Counted from the first letter of the stretch, positions 34,165 through 46,061 are shown. The stretch: 48,995 nucleotides of DNA from Reticulitermes lucifugus (GCA_026260175.1 JAKCWW010000656.1:38393-87387); one strand, 5' to 3'. Program-made: numbers and translations. The notes: a model not told the origin generated them from the letters alone.

Positions 34165-34300
34165 GTTTCGAGGTTCTCACAGTGGTGAAGATTTGTTGTT
34201 GTGGGTTATGACACCGTGCATTCTGACAGGGCCAGAGTTTTGGGGGAAGGCTGTGCCTCCCGTCAAGAAGGCCGTATGTTCCAGTGTGTACATGTTGTTT
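34165..34300 (+). repeat. dispersed repeat copy
   Basis: It reads GAGGTTCTCACAGTGGTGAA, then GGGTTATGACACCGTGCATT and CCAGAGTTTTGGGGGAAGGC. This is the same order as in 1985-2100 (gttctcacagcagtg..cttggatgttacactt..ccaacgttttggggga). Confidence 0.6.
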
Positions 34301-34336
34301 AGATGACAATTACACCTTAAAGAGTTAATATGGTTA

Positions 34337-35284
34337 GATTTATTCCAACTTATTGCACAATTTATACCGTATACAAGTTACTCCAGCATGTTTCAGCTAA
34401 CATATAGAGCCATCTTCAGGGAGTACGCACACAGGTCATGTTTACTTAAAAGTGCGTATCAATGTCGAAAGTAAAGTGTAAAGGTAAAGTGTCCATTTCG
34501 GAGTTAATTACGGTGTGTTCATATAAGATAAACAATGATGTATAAGATAACAGAACACAATTAGTACAATGTTTTGCGTCCAAGTATATTCTTTTCAATA
34601 CTAGTAGGAAGTCTGAAATAATATACTTTAAGTGTTAAAATTATGTTAAATTTTTGTAAAATAAAACCAGTGGAGTATAAAGGTAAAAACTTACTCTGTG
34701 TAGAGCAAAGTTGCGTACTCATCGGACGGAAATACTTGGACGCAAAGAATTTTACTATTTGTGTCCTGTTATACATCCTGTTCTGTCTCATAAGAAAATA
34801 TTGTAATTAACCTTAAAATTTACATTTTGCCTTAGTCTTCGACAGTGTTATATGCTTATAACTGAACACGACCTTTACGTGTACTCCCTGAAGATGGGTA
34901 CATGTGCTTTTTTGGGGGGGGGGTGAAGGGCTCCGCGACAGAGGCTACGGACGCACTGCAGCCTTAAGGCTTATTGTGCAACCCTGGGATGAAGATGAAG
35001 GGAAAGATGATCATTTTTTTTTTAATTTTTCCAAGTAATGGAGCACCAGTGGAATGAAACTGACAGAGGAAAACCGAAGTACTCGGGGAAAAACCTGTCC
35101 CAGTGCCACTTTATCCACCACAAATCCCACATGGACTGGCCGGGGATCAAACCCGGGTCTCCGCGGTGAGAGGCCGGCGACTAACCGCCTGAGCCATGGC
35201 ACGGCCCTGGATACAACATGTTAGTCGAAACATGTTGGAGTAACTTGTATATAGTATAAACTGTGCAATAAGTTGGAATAAACC
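34337..35284. mobile_element. inverted-repeat element with a SINE inserted in its right arm
   Basis: The left arm 34337-34440 is nearly the reverse complement of the right arm, which is split into 34862-34900 and about 35209-35284. Both arms end outward in GGAATAAA-type sequence and contain CTGAAGATGG and GAAACATG. The core between the arms (about 420 bp) has no coding capacity. Arms in inverted orientation would fit a non-autonomous Penelope-like element or a fold-back transposon; I cannot decide between them. Confidence 0.7.
35022..35212 (-). mobile_element. tRNA-derived SINE, - strand
   Basis: On the - strand it has box A TGGCTCAGGCGG (35196-35185) and box B GGGTTTGATCCCC (35154-35142), then a body ending TGGTGCTCCATTACTTGG. 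A second copy lies at 42405-42590. It interrupts the right arm of the 34.3-kb inverted-repeat element. Confidence 0.85.
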
Positions 35285-38200
35285 TTATCTGTATGTTACT
35301 TATTGTACGGAAGATGTGTAATGTTAAGTTTATGTGGTTCCTATATTATTGACTATAGAATTGTTAAATTTAGGATCCATAACGTGGAATTATAACTAAA
35401 AAACGTGACAGGACGACTCCTACAGAAGCACTCCATAATGCACAAATTCCTGTATTTGAAACAGCTTCGAACATCACGTGAAATGAAATCGATGAAGGCA
35501 TTGGACCAAACAGGATAATCAGCTTTTTTGCGTACTCTTTTATGTCAATTAGAGTAATGTACTTTCAACTCTGCTTGCGCGTGTGCTGGTGGGACAGCTT
35601 TGTTTTCGAGATCACTCTCCGTCTCTTTATCAACCGCTGCCACCTTTATTGCTAAGTACATATCTATGTCATTTCGCCCTGCCGTCATTTTCGATAGCTG
35701 TTAATGATGCTTTGTGTACGTTTTCCTTGCCCTACACAGTTTTCAGTCACTCATTCCGAAACTACCTACAGTGGTTGCTTGGATCCCAGTAGCTTGTGTA
35801 TCATTATTTTTATTCACTTCAGTTCCAGATATCAGTTCCTTTTCCACGCGACTTTTTCCCCTCAGCTTGTGATGTTCTGCTTCGTCATTTTATTCAGTTC
35901 GGAAGTATCATAACCCTCGTCAGATTCCATTTATTTTATTTTCATGCTGATGTCTTCTTTAACGACATTGAATTGACTTCTGTCTCTGTCCCTCACTCTC
36001 TCATCAGATTCGTTCTCATTTATCTTGCCAAGTTACATTTGCATATCCGAAATGTATCTTTTCACTAACATGCTCTTCTCCTCTTGGAGTTGTACTTAAG
36101 CTATTAACATAAACAACATATGATTGACTTTTAATGTTTGCTAAAGTGAGATATCGTGCATTCTTAATGAATCACATAATTAGTGAAACTTTTTAGAGTA
36201 ATTTAGATTAATAATCGCGACCATGACTTTACTGAATGCAATTTCTTTAAGCTGTTTTGATATAATTTGATTTTAACTGTTCCATAAATTTCGAAGTTCT
36301 AGATTAAACTTCCACTCTCTTAATGAATTCAAAATTCTCTAACTTTGTAGATATATTGGGATTCATATGGACAGATATTAACGATCTAACTCCAAATAGC
36401 ACATTACATCACAAATTTAAAGTTTACTTTGACATAAGAGGGCAAAGCCATTTATACTCTTAGTCTATCCAGACTGTATATTCACGTTCATATTCTAAAT
36501 ACTGTGACCGTTCTTAAGGACTATTTTATTCCAAACACACGCTTGTGTTATTTTCTTTAGTGCTCACAGAATCATTCGGAATCGAATTATCGGAATTCTA
36601 AATGTGTGTGCGTTTGTATATGTCTCGGTTTCAGACTGCCTTTTAATGCTCCGCCTGTTCAACTTCTATTTAAATGCCGTGTAATGTCACTAATTGTTCA
36701 TACACGTTTGCGAGGATATTCTTGTCAGCTAAGGCTGCATTTTATTCGAACACCCGTGTTAATTAAGTACCATGTTGAAACGTATTTGACAGAAATTATT
36801 TGGTTTCATAAAATATTTTTTTATTGTCTTCTATATTATGCCAAACCATAAGACAACGTAGCATACAAGGCAACTTACTAGCAAGAGGAAGCCTAACATA
36901 CAAGTAAAATATGAAGTAGATGACAAGGGCATTTCTGGCACCGTTTAGTATAAGAACGTACAATATCTCGAAAAAGTTAACGAGTAATGCAAAATTGAAA
37001 GGAATAAAATGCAAAAATTAGATCGTTAAAAGGTTTCGTCGCACCCGTAATGCGTTATCAAATGACGATCACGATATAAGATTGATTCACTGCGTAGCAG
37101 AACAATTAAGTACAGAACTAGATACACCATTGAAATGCAGACAGAATTCTAAAGAAACAGGCTTTTACAACATAATGTGAAAGGTTGCGAAAGGGTTATT
37201 TTGAATGTTAAACTCTGAAGTATGCGGAACGAAGCGGTCTCTGCCGTTTCTGGAGGAAGAAACGAAATTCACATAGAATCTCAATTACGGTGTCGCCTGG
37301 GCAGTACCTTCAAACTTCTGAATACAAAGTAGCGATGTCCGTTAACAACCACGTTTAGTTGAATGCTCGTATTATCTATCGCCACGGCCGTGTCACGTAC
37401 ACAGTAGCCATCGGAGTAGCCACAACGCATGGGCATTTAGTGCTGTAGGTCAGGGAGTGTAATTGTTATAGCCGTGCTGGTGACTAGTATGATAAATTAA
37501 TCATCTCTGCGTCGTGTAATATAATGGTGTCAGATGCACGTACGTATATGGACTCCCCCACTGAGCTCCTGTATCCTTCGTTGTGAAACAAGTGAGACGA
37601 ACGAACTTGGAACATCTCTATATTGTTGGCTCTCTTCGGATGTACCGTGTATTCCAGTACGTGACTACGTCTTCATGTTGGTCGGACCTGTGAATTGTTT
37701 CCCAAAGTTCCACATTGAGTCGTCGTAGAACTCAGCTCTAGTTCCATGGAAAACACATTCACCCTCCGCATCACTCACTGCTCCACAGAACCGCAGTCTT
37801 GTGGTTTCCACTTAAATTATTGTTAGTTCCGTACCATTAATTTACTAGAAGTGGATGGTGTGTGGAAGCATAAATCAGCCATAAATTCGCTAAGTACATT
37901 TCTATATTTTTATACTAGTTTTTCTGTAAAATACCTATAATTCCAATAATTTATCACAAAACATCCCATACACCTGTACAGTATCCCTGTTCATGAAATA
38001 TTTATTTTATTTACGAATTTATAAGTGTACTGTATACAAAATTCCTAATATTGTTTTTTACGCCTTAAGTTTTGTGGCTTTTCTTGTTCGATTGTATGTC
38101 CACCGACACAGTTTTGGATAAGTTTTGTTATTAATTTCAGGGTTAATTCACAGCACAGTTAAAGTCCGCCTGATACTCTGAGACGAAAGGCAAAACCGCA

Positions 38201-38392
38201 TGACGAATACAGCTGCGTTTAATAACCTCAGACTTCTGCAACTTATCAGCATGTTTCAGCCGCAGATGATGTCAGTGTCAGTAAGAAATAAATTGCTGTA
38301 TGAAGCCCTTCGTTTAATGCTTGGCATATGTAAAATTTCAGACGGTTTTAGTAACAGCAAGAATTTAATTTGTTTTTATATAGGTGTGAAAC
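35285..38392. other. intergenic, no gene recognised
   Basis: About 3.1 kb of mostly unique-looking, AT-rich DNA. Overlapping frames at 35583-36068 (69-90 codons) are Phe/Leu/Ser-rich without motifs. Confidence 0.4.
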
Positions 38393-38830
38393 TTGCTCTG
38401 TCGCCCTAAGGGACAGCACAGGTTGACGATGCTTGAGAACAAAGTGCCGAGGAAAACATTTGGACCTAACAGAAAGGAAGTAATGGAATGCTGGAGAAGA
38501 CTGTATAAGAAGAAGTTCATAGACTGTGCGTTCCCTGCATATTATACGATCAAATCAAGAACGATGAGATGGGAAGGTCATGTAGAATACTTGCAAGGGA
38601 AGCGAAATTCATTTGGAGTTTCAGCCGGAAAATCTAAAGGGAAGAAACCATTTAGATGTATAAGCTTAAACATGAGGATAATATTAAAAAAAGCTCTTAA
38701 AATAAGTTGTGAGGGAGTGGTAAAGGTAACCGTTTTGTGATAGGGCCAGAGTAAAAACAGTAACGAACTGTCGGGTTCTGTAAAAGACGGGGCTCTGTTA
38801 TACAGTTGAGCAAGTATTAACTTCTGGCGG
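38393..38830 (+). pseudogene. diverged RTE LINE 3' fragment
   Basis: The frame reads RLTMLENKVPRKTFGPNRKE, then WRRLYKKKF, YYTIKSRTMRWEGHVEYLQG and SKGKKPF. This aligns with the C-terminal part of the RTE at 4.5-4.8 kb (RLTVFENRVLRKVF, IKSRRMR, PEGKR). It is older and more decayed than that copy. Confidence 0.75.
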
Positions 38831-38989
38831 CGATGAGTGGATTGCGAAGATATTAATTTAAATTGTTTTGAGTTATGTTGTGACGACTAACTCCATAAAT
38901 ATATAGAGGTTAACAGCGAGAAGATCAATGAAGCACTGCAAATGGTATATAAACTTATGTTTTAGGGATGAAATTGGTGGACAGTTTCG

Positions 38990-39300
38990 GATATTACGTA
39001 GCGAATTAATTCGTGATTTACACAGGACACCCAGTAATTACTGTTAGGGTGGGTGAATCAAGGCTGTTACAATGGATTGGACATGTAGCATGCATGGGGA
39101 CAAGAAATGCACACATTAATTTCATTGGGGAACTTCCTGGAAAGCTGACAGATGGAATACTGAGAAAGTTATGAAAGGATAATATTAAGAAGGGCCTTAG
39201 AAATCGGGGTTTAAGTGGGTGAAACCGGCTGAACATTGTGTCCAGTGACGGACTGTTTTGTTAGCAGTGTTCGGTTCTGCAAGAAGACGGACAGTTCATC
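38990..39300 (+). pseudogene. second diverged RTE LINE 3' fragment
   Basis: It reads RWIGHVACMGTRNAHINFIG, then ELPGKLTDG, with stops following. This matches the RWAGHVARMG..RVLVGRPEGKR region of RTE proteins. It lies 0.2 kb after the previous fragment and partly repeats the same region, so it is a separate insertion or a duplication. Confidence 0.65.
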
Positions 39301-39589
39301 TAAAATTTGTTACTTTTCACATGCTAGGTTTCTAGGGCTAAGCTGGCGGAAGGTGCTTATTACCCAGAAACTCTAAATTTCTTTCACACAGAGTGTTCAT
39401 ATTAATATAATTTGCTCAGTATCAACATTCATCTCGTTTTGAACTTTATCACTCTTTGAAAGACGGAGGTCACTGAGCAAAAGTTTATGGAAGTTGCAAC
39501 ACAGAGCAGAGCGCTTTACCTGAGCACAGTCAAGTACACGTTAATATTGCACCCTTGGTGCTCATGTCAATCTAAGGAGAACATTCTTG

Positions 39590-39745
39590 GACTGCTTGAC
39601 CCTTGAAGATGGGACCGATAGGCTGCCCCGAAACGTCGGTAACTACCAATCAACACTTCGTAACATCCTAGAAGATCGAAAATCCCATTTACACAGCGGC
39701 GGAAGCCTGAAATCACGCAAGCTGGTGGAAATTTGTTTTGAGACG
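39590..39745 (+). repeat. dispersed repeat family A copy
   Basis: It reads GACTGCTTGACCCTTGAAGA, then GGGACCGATAGGCTGCCCCG, then AAACGTCGGTAACTACCAATC-like sequence. It is the best-preserved copy of the repeats at 784-1235. Confidence 0.75.
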
Positions 39746-39833
39746 CTTATTATAAATGCTGTTTCCCTTATTCTGTACCACCGTATTGAACACAGTTGTG
39801 AAGAAACCAACATAGTTCATTCAATATTCTGAC

Positions 39834-40035
39834 CAGGGTGCGGGCTGGACGACCGAGAAAGTGTATTCCAATCTCGGCAGTTGTAGAAATGTTTCTCTTC
39901 CCCACCACATTCATAGCGATTCTAGGGACCACCCTGCCTCCTATCGAATGGATACCCTGTCCACTAGGGTAAAGCGGCCGAAGCGTGAAGCCAACTATTT
40001 ACCCCGATCTGGTGCATATGTTAATGCTAGAGTTT
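39834..40035 (+). mobile_element. degraded SINE of the 47.7-kb family
   Basis: It contains GGGACCACCCTGCCTCCTAT, then ACTAGGGTAAAGCGGCCGAA and GCGTGAAGCC, in the same order as at 25430-25560. Confidence 0.6.
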
Positions 40036-40432
40036 ACGTCCACTCCACCGTACGCATCCATATGGTTGTGCTTAATTATTTAACTATATAAAGACTAAAT
40101 TAATCTGCATTATAATGGCTTATTAAAGGTCAATTTGTACATCACAGAGAATCCAGTGTGTTTTTATTAGAAAGACCAATCGGCGAAAGATGTGTAGAGA
40201 AATAATGACAGTTTGCTGTGAGAATGATAGCGCACACAAACATAGACTATGTGGGCAAAATGCACAATTTTTTTTGTTAAACCAGAAGGAACGTGTAGTA
40301 ACCACAGATCTCTGAAGGGTTAAGCACAGAATGATCTTTACCTTTCACTCTGTACATTGTATGTTATAGAGTGTAACTGAGAGGAAGATGTATGGAAACT
40401 AGGTGCTCATTTCAGAATGACGTACTACATGA

Positions 40433-40822
40433 TCAAGTCGCGTTTTCTCGTTGGCAGCAGAACGGTGCTTTCGCAGAAGCTTTTAGTTCATTCCTACCAT
40501 ACTGACTCATTTTTCTCACAAGCCACATGACTTGCAAATAACAGGAGGTCGTGAACTTTGGAATGACATCCATTTTTGGAAGCATGTTCTGCTTGTCACA
40601 GCAGACGGCGCAAGAGATGGATTGCGGCCTGACTTTTATTGTCTTCCTAGTTAGGTACCGACCACCCGACGAGAGCTTTCGAAGTATAATTATCCTGCCC
40701 ACATTCTTGAATGTGTTCATTTGAATCTGCCCTCCCGTCTCAGTGAGTACATGAAACTCTACTGGGCGTGAGAGCGGGCAGCTCGTAAGAGGTCGTACTG
40801 AGACGTGTCCAGATTTCTGCAT
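40433..40822 (-). other. 129-codon open frame inside the large inverted repeat
   Basis: The longest uninterrupted frame in this unit begins MQKSGHVSVRPLTSCPLSRP. It has no signal peptide, membrane segment or motif that I recognise. It may be a remnant of the element's own gene or chance. No function is proposed. Confidence 0.2.
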
Positions 40823-41194
40823 CTTGCGGTAAATTTCTCGTCGTCAACAAAACAGCAAAAGCTACAGCTACGTGCCGTACCTATTCACAGCGTGTTCTAA
40901 AGCAACCTGAGATGAGCACCAAAGTTACTGTGCTCTGGTAAAGCGCTCTGCTCTGTGTCGTAACTTCCATGAACTTTTGCTCAGTGACCTCCGTCTTTCA
41001 AAGAGAATACGCAGTGACAAAGTTCAACACGAGATGAATGTTAATACTGAGCGAGTGATATTAATATGAACACACTGTGCAGGAGAAATTTAGAGTTTCT
41101 GAACAATACAGCAGCTGGCGTATATAATGACACTGCGATTTAAAGTGTTCAATAAAATGTGCCACGTAAGCAAACGTGACTCTCGACAGAATAG

Positions 41195-41425
41195 CATTCC
41201 TGCTTCATAGTCAGGAAGGTTCGGGTTAAAATCTCAACACGGAGACCGGGTACGCTTGACTGAGATTTTTCCAGTTTCTTCTGTCCGTCCACGCAAATGC
41301 CCGGGATGGTACCTCGAATTAGGCCACGTCCGTTTCCTTTTAAATCCTTTTCAATTCACTTTTTACTAGCCATCTTTCCATTCGGTGCTATATAATCTAA
41401 TCTACAGATAATGCCGTTAAATAAG
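41195..41425 (+). mobile_element. degraded SINE copy
   Basis: It has a box-B-like GGTTCGGGTTAAAATCTC near 41219, then AAATGCCCGGGATGGTACCT, then AATTAGGCCACGTCCGTTTC and TGCTATATAATCTAATCTAC. The last block recurs at 44240-44260. Confidence 0.65.
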
Positions 41426-42276
41426 CCAGAAAGGTTTTTTGTCTAGTTTAATAGAGATCGTATACTGATTTCTGAATTTTTATGTGAAGTTCCATCTTTT
41501 GGACAAAATTCTACCTGGAAGCCAGAGGACAAATTATAGGACTGGAATTATGTTTTTGTCAGCCCAAATACGTCTTTTGTCTTACTTCCACACATTATGA
41601 GACATTTAGTTAATAACATTTTCCTTGTTCTTTCGAGAACAATTTTTCGGAGGATAAGAGTTGACCCGCTTTCGTGACTTTTACGAATATCAGCCGTCTT
41701 TTAACGAGACGTTTCCTACTGTCTGAAATAACGTGACGCCTTATGGCCACCAAGGCTTACTCTCGAACACTGCCTAATTTTGTATCCGTCATCGCATTTT
41801 ATTTCTCTAGTGTAACTTTGTTTCTTGAAAGATAATAAATATTTAAAGGGAAATTGAGATATAAATTCCATTTAAATTTCTTGTTTCTCAGTGCTGCTGT
41901 GGAGTTCATTTCCTCCACCTTCTTATCTACAAACACACAAGACACGTTTCCCGCCTTAAAATGTCGCAAAAGATTGCGCCACAATTCACTTGGGAGACGT
42001 TTAACATCTCTTATCTTCAAAGACAGTCAGCAACCTACAGTGTATTTTATATAAACTTATCTAAAAGGGACGTGATTCGTCCTGGATGCAATTATTTTCG
42101 TTTTGCTACATGTAAACCTTGCAAACGCGATTCCGCATAAAGTTAAGTGTTATTATGTTTGTGTTCTGGACGAGTGTTGATCAAAGTGCAAGATACAACA
42201 AATATATACCGGGTCTTTTCTCCTCCAGAGAACTCCTGGAATAATATAGGGGTTTTATTCAATAGAATTTCGGATT
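41426..42276. other. intergenic, no gene recognised
   Basis: Short frames only; nothing identified. Confidence 0.4.
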
Positions 42277-42303
42277 GTAGATGAGATGAGATGAGATGTG
42301 ATG
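42277..42303. repeat. (GATGA)n short tandem repeat
   Basis: About five imperfect GATGA units. Confidence 0.8.
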
Positions 42304-42404
42304 AGCTTCAGTAGATTAACTACATGGAGATGAGAGAGAAGTGTCTAATCTAAAGACGCTGTCAATTGCTAAGATTATATAGCGTCGGTGGTAAGTGAAT
42401 TATT

Positions 42405-42590
42405 TACGAGCATGGAGCACTGGCGGAATGATACTGACTGGAAAAGAACAGACGTACTGGGAGAAAACCTAGTCCAAGTGTTACTTTGTCCTTGAGAATT
42501 TCCATATGGACTGACCCGGGATCGAACCCGGCCCTCTGCGATGAGAGGCCGGCAACTGACCATCTGACCCATGACACGGCCCAACTGACT
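42405..42590 (-). mobile_element. tRNA-derived SINE, second copy of the 35.0-kb family
   Basis: On the - strand the box B is GGGTTCGATCCC (42529-42518), and the body matches 35022-35212 including the tail CCAGTGCTCCATGCTC. It is more diverged in the head. Confidence 0.8.
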
Positions 42591-44054
42591 AAAAGAGATG
42601 AAAATTTGACTTTTTTTGTGTTTAAGTACTTCCCTGTGTCTTGTAAGAAAAATAAAATATTTATTGTAATCTTTGATTGAAGATTTGCTGTTGCTTATGC
42701 CTGTTACAGTGACGTAAAGAGGCGATACTTGTACGCTAACTGTAACTGCGACTTTGAATAGCTTTTTGTGCAATTTTATGTTTTAATTGTTGATTGAATT
42801 TGGACACATAAGTACGGGAAGTACAACATACTGACGTATTAGGCGCTTAAATTACTGGAATTGAGACACCTTTCTAGCGAAATACTTCCCGATTCAAAAT
42901 AGGTTCCAGACACGTTTTATTTCTTCTGATCCCTTAGGATAGCCGCTGTGCCCGTTTATCCGTCCGTCCGCCCGGCCGTGGATATATCTGCCTTTTTACA
43001 CGTAAAACCTCGAGAACACCTTTTACACTTCGGAATTTTCCAAAACATTGCCGAGCCATTTCAGTTTCCATTTAGATCAGACAGTTTTGACGACAATTTT
43101 AGACAAACATCTACTACATTTTAGCGCGCATCGCGAGCTGAACACGCTAAATATTCATCACAGCTTATCGAATGGTTCTTAACCCAATGATGTGGGAAAC
43201 CTTCGTAGCCCATTTCAGTCTCGCTTACTAAGACTCCATGGGGATATTTACTAACAAGCCCTATTGTAACGCCTTTATTTGGTTTCGGGAAAGCACAAAC
43301 TATCTGGAGCACCCGGTTCCATCTTTTGGCACACGGGCTACTGAGCGACGAATTCTGATCTGTAAAGGAGGGAACCCATCATACGGTGTGCGGAAATTTC
43401 CTGACTTGTCTTTCGTAGGAGAATTACTCCCTCGGTGCTGCGGCCGCTGATGGTCCTATTGTATCAACCCAGGATGATATATGAACGTGGGAGCGTAGGT
43501 GGTTTGGTAATTGGCGGTGGGGGGGGGATTCGAAGTAGACCTACCAGACCCAGTGCCACCGTATCTGTCACAAATCGAGGTACAGCTAGTTTCATATTGT
43601 GGAGATCTCACTGATATATCCTGATGTATTTGTACCCTGCCGTTCAAGTCTGCAGGTGTTTTAAAATTCAGGATCCTGTGTCCAAATTTACATTCCACAA
43701 GATCGGGCATTTCCTTGGAACAAGGAGATTATCACATAACCTGCCACTTTCCACGGATAACCTGAAGCAATTTTGTGAGATATGAGATTCTAACTGGGGG
43801 GAGTGTGAAGATTACTAACTTCTGTGGTGTTACGCTATACCATTGTGTGGATACGTACCAGCGTTTCGGACGAACCTGCTTCTTAAAATCTGCTATAGCT
43901 ACGATGAAGAGAAGGTTACTTTTAGCTGAGGGCTGTCTCTGGAAATCGGTATTAAGAAATGTACCACTTTAATTTATTAGAATCCTCCGCTTTGTGTTGT
44001 CAAAATTTTCACTTCTTCTCATACCGAACAGGTTGGCGGTAACGCTTTTTTAAT
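42591..44054. other. intergenic, no gene recognised
   Basis: It contains a CCGTCCGTCC-type stretch at about 42959-42972 and a G run near 43518. Short frames on both strands have no motif. Confidence 0.4.
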
Positions 44055-44270
44055 TGTATTGTGGGTGTGCCTGGTTCTAGTCTTGGCTGAGATACCGGCT
44101 AAACTGACTGAGGCTTTTCGCGGGTTTCCTCAGTACCTGTAGACAAAGACTGTGATAATACTTAACATTAGGCCACGACCTCTTCTGTTTATCTACATCC
44201 TTTCCAATTTATTAGTGACTGCTATTCAGTCATATGATGCTATATAATCTGATGTAAACTGCAAATAAAC
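44055..44270 (+). mobile_element. degraded SINE copy
   Basis: It reads GGTTTCCTCAGTACCTGTAG, then CATTAGGCCACGACCTCTTC and GATGCTATATAATCTGATGT, aligned with 41195-41425 but with a decayed head. Confidence 0.65.
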
Positions 44271-44438
44271 TTCTTCTCATGCCGTAACTCATAATAGGTA
44301 TATATGCCTTTTCGTCACAGTTGGTTTGAAGGGTATTGTGTTAATGACAATAATATGGGTCTAATATTAAGCACACAAGTGAAGGGATTTATAGTGTATT
44401 TAAAGCTAAAGTTATTTTTGTTGGATTTGCAGTTAAAG

Positions 44439-46061
44439 CAGGGGTTCTTAACTTTCTTTTCAGCCAGGGCCCTGATTAATTTTTGGAGCGCGCTTCACAA
44501 CTTACAGCTAATTTTTAATGAACAATGCATTTCCTCTTAATTGTTTTACTCTTGTTTAGAAATGGAAATTATTGTCATTAACATATAAATAACGCTTAGG
44601 AAATTAGGTACTTGTAAAAATAATATTAAAAGTATGATTTATAATTAGTTTGTAGTTAGTAGCACGCAATAGTTTTGCAAAAGCACACATGTTAGAAGAA
44701 CAGCATACAATTATAACAATTATCGGTGTGTTAGTATGAACACTGATTGTTCGTAAGTTTTGAACGTTTTTCAAACTGTTGTCGTGGATTTGAAAGGCTC
44801 TATCATAATCGTTCTCTGGTTGCAGTCAGCTTCGAAGCTTATTCTTCACCATGGCAAGTGCTGGAAACCCTGCTTCACACAAGCCGATTGTAGAAAAGAG
44901 TAGTAAAACTTTCAGAGCTACATTTTACAGAGTTGGTTGTTCCTTCTACACTTTGATCCGTACGCATTCAGTGATTCTGTTTGTTTTTGGAAATTGTAAT
45001 GCAGTGTCATGTTGTTTTGGACTATGTAAGCTGCTCTTGAAGGCTAGCAATGCTTGGTGTGTCATAGCCAAATCTTAGACGTTAATATTAAAGGGTCTGC
45101 TCACCCGTCTGTGTTTGGTCAGATATTTCGGGGTGTAGCCATCGAAGTGAAGAGTTAGTTTTTCGAGTGTTTCACGACATTCTTACGCCAGAAAATTCAA
45201 CATTATTATCGGAAAATAAGCAATCTTTCTTTCTTTCATTGTCATCTTCCACAGTTTCAGCTTTCATATAAAGTCTGTGAACGTCTCTGTTAGCCCACGC
45301 ACTGCCTGATTACGGCCTTAAACTGAAATATTCTTCTTATTTATTTCGAAAAATACATTTGAAAGGTGGCCTGTTATAATACTCACTTGGAATTCCCGAC
45401 CTTAGAAATAAGGGACGATCTTTTGAGCCAAACTGCTTCGATCTCATTGCATAATGCCACAATTGTTTGAAGGACTTTCTCTCTTGACAGCTACGTGACC
45501 TCAAAATTATAAATTAAATGCATGTAGACGGGGCAAATGTGGCCAAAAATCCTCACTTTTATAAAATTTACATTTTGAGTGACCTTTTTTATGACACTTT
45601 CCAGTTCCTTCGACAGCCTCGTGGAATGGTTTTCCCTGTGGAGGAGGCATTGAAAAATTTTTCACTGTGAATACATTTCCTTCACTCTGGCACAGAAACC
45701 TTTGCATTCTCCGAATATTGCTGGTGCACCGTCAGTGCTCAAACTGGAAGACCATTTCCACGTTAGACGGCCATGGAGAGGAAAGCCTGCTTAAAAAACT
45801 TCCCTGTTTTAGTAGTAAGTGGCTGACGAAACAGAAATCTTTCGTCTCTGATAGCCCTGAACAACGAACTTCTGCTATGAGCTGTGTGTCGTAACTCATT
45901 TCAGCTGTCGAATTATCACACTTCAATTTATCACGACGCCACATGCTAAAATACGCTTGTTAAGGAAGCAGTTTCAGTTTATTAAAGAGGATCATGGCGA
46001 CCCACCCTGAACGGCATGTCGACCCATTTTTGGGTTGCGACCCACAGATTAAGAATCCCTG
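44439..46061 (-). mobile_element. hAT DNA transposon with decayed transposase
   Basis: The termini are CAGGGGTTCTTAA at 44439 and, in reverse, CAGGGATTCTTAA ending at 46061. The flanking 8-mers agttaaag (44431-44438) and aattagag (46062-46069) match at 6 of 8 positions, as expected for an old 8-bp hAT target duplication. At 1623 bp it carries a - strand transposase remnant (separate entry). Confidence 0.85.
44780..45960 (-). pseudogene. hAT transposase remnant (ZBED5/SCAND3-like)
   Basis: On the - strand, in drifting frames: a degenerate LDESTDV-like block near 45920; WSSSLSTDGAPAIFGECKGF around 45700-45760, which is the conserved CTDGAPAMLG block with a catalytic Asp; then HREN..LSKELESVIKKVTQNVNFI near 45530-45650; and a C-terminal dimerisation-like segment KFYYSFLQSACVKQGFQ near 44870-44920. 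Many stops and shifts separate these. The N-terminal BED zinc finger is not seen. It is inactive. Confidence 0.8.

Larger units (their letters stand above)
39364..41102. repeat. large inverted repeat unit, ~200-bp arms around 1.3 kb
   Basis: 39364-39566 is nearly the reverse complement of 40909-41102; long blocks are identical, for example AGACGGAGGTCACTGAGCAA and ACAGAGCAGAGCGCTTTACC. The left arm has extra bases near its inner end and the right arm a 6-bp insertion. The interior holds a family A repeat, a degraded SINE and a 129-codon - strand open frame (40433-40822) of unknown nature. It could be a DNA transposon with long TIRs or two opposed copies of one repeat. Confidence 0.75.

Noticed and set aside
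33902-34309. 135-codon - strand and 109-codon + strand frames
   Set aside because: They overlap each other and the dispersed repeat at 34165-34300.
35583-36068. Cluster of + strand frames as a gene
   Set aside because: Three overlapping frames with low-complexity Phe/Ser/Leu composition and no splice or domain support.
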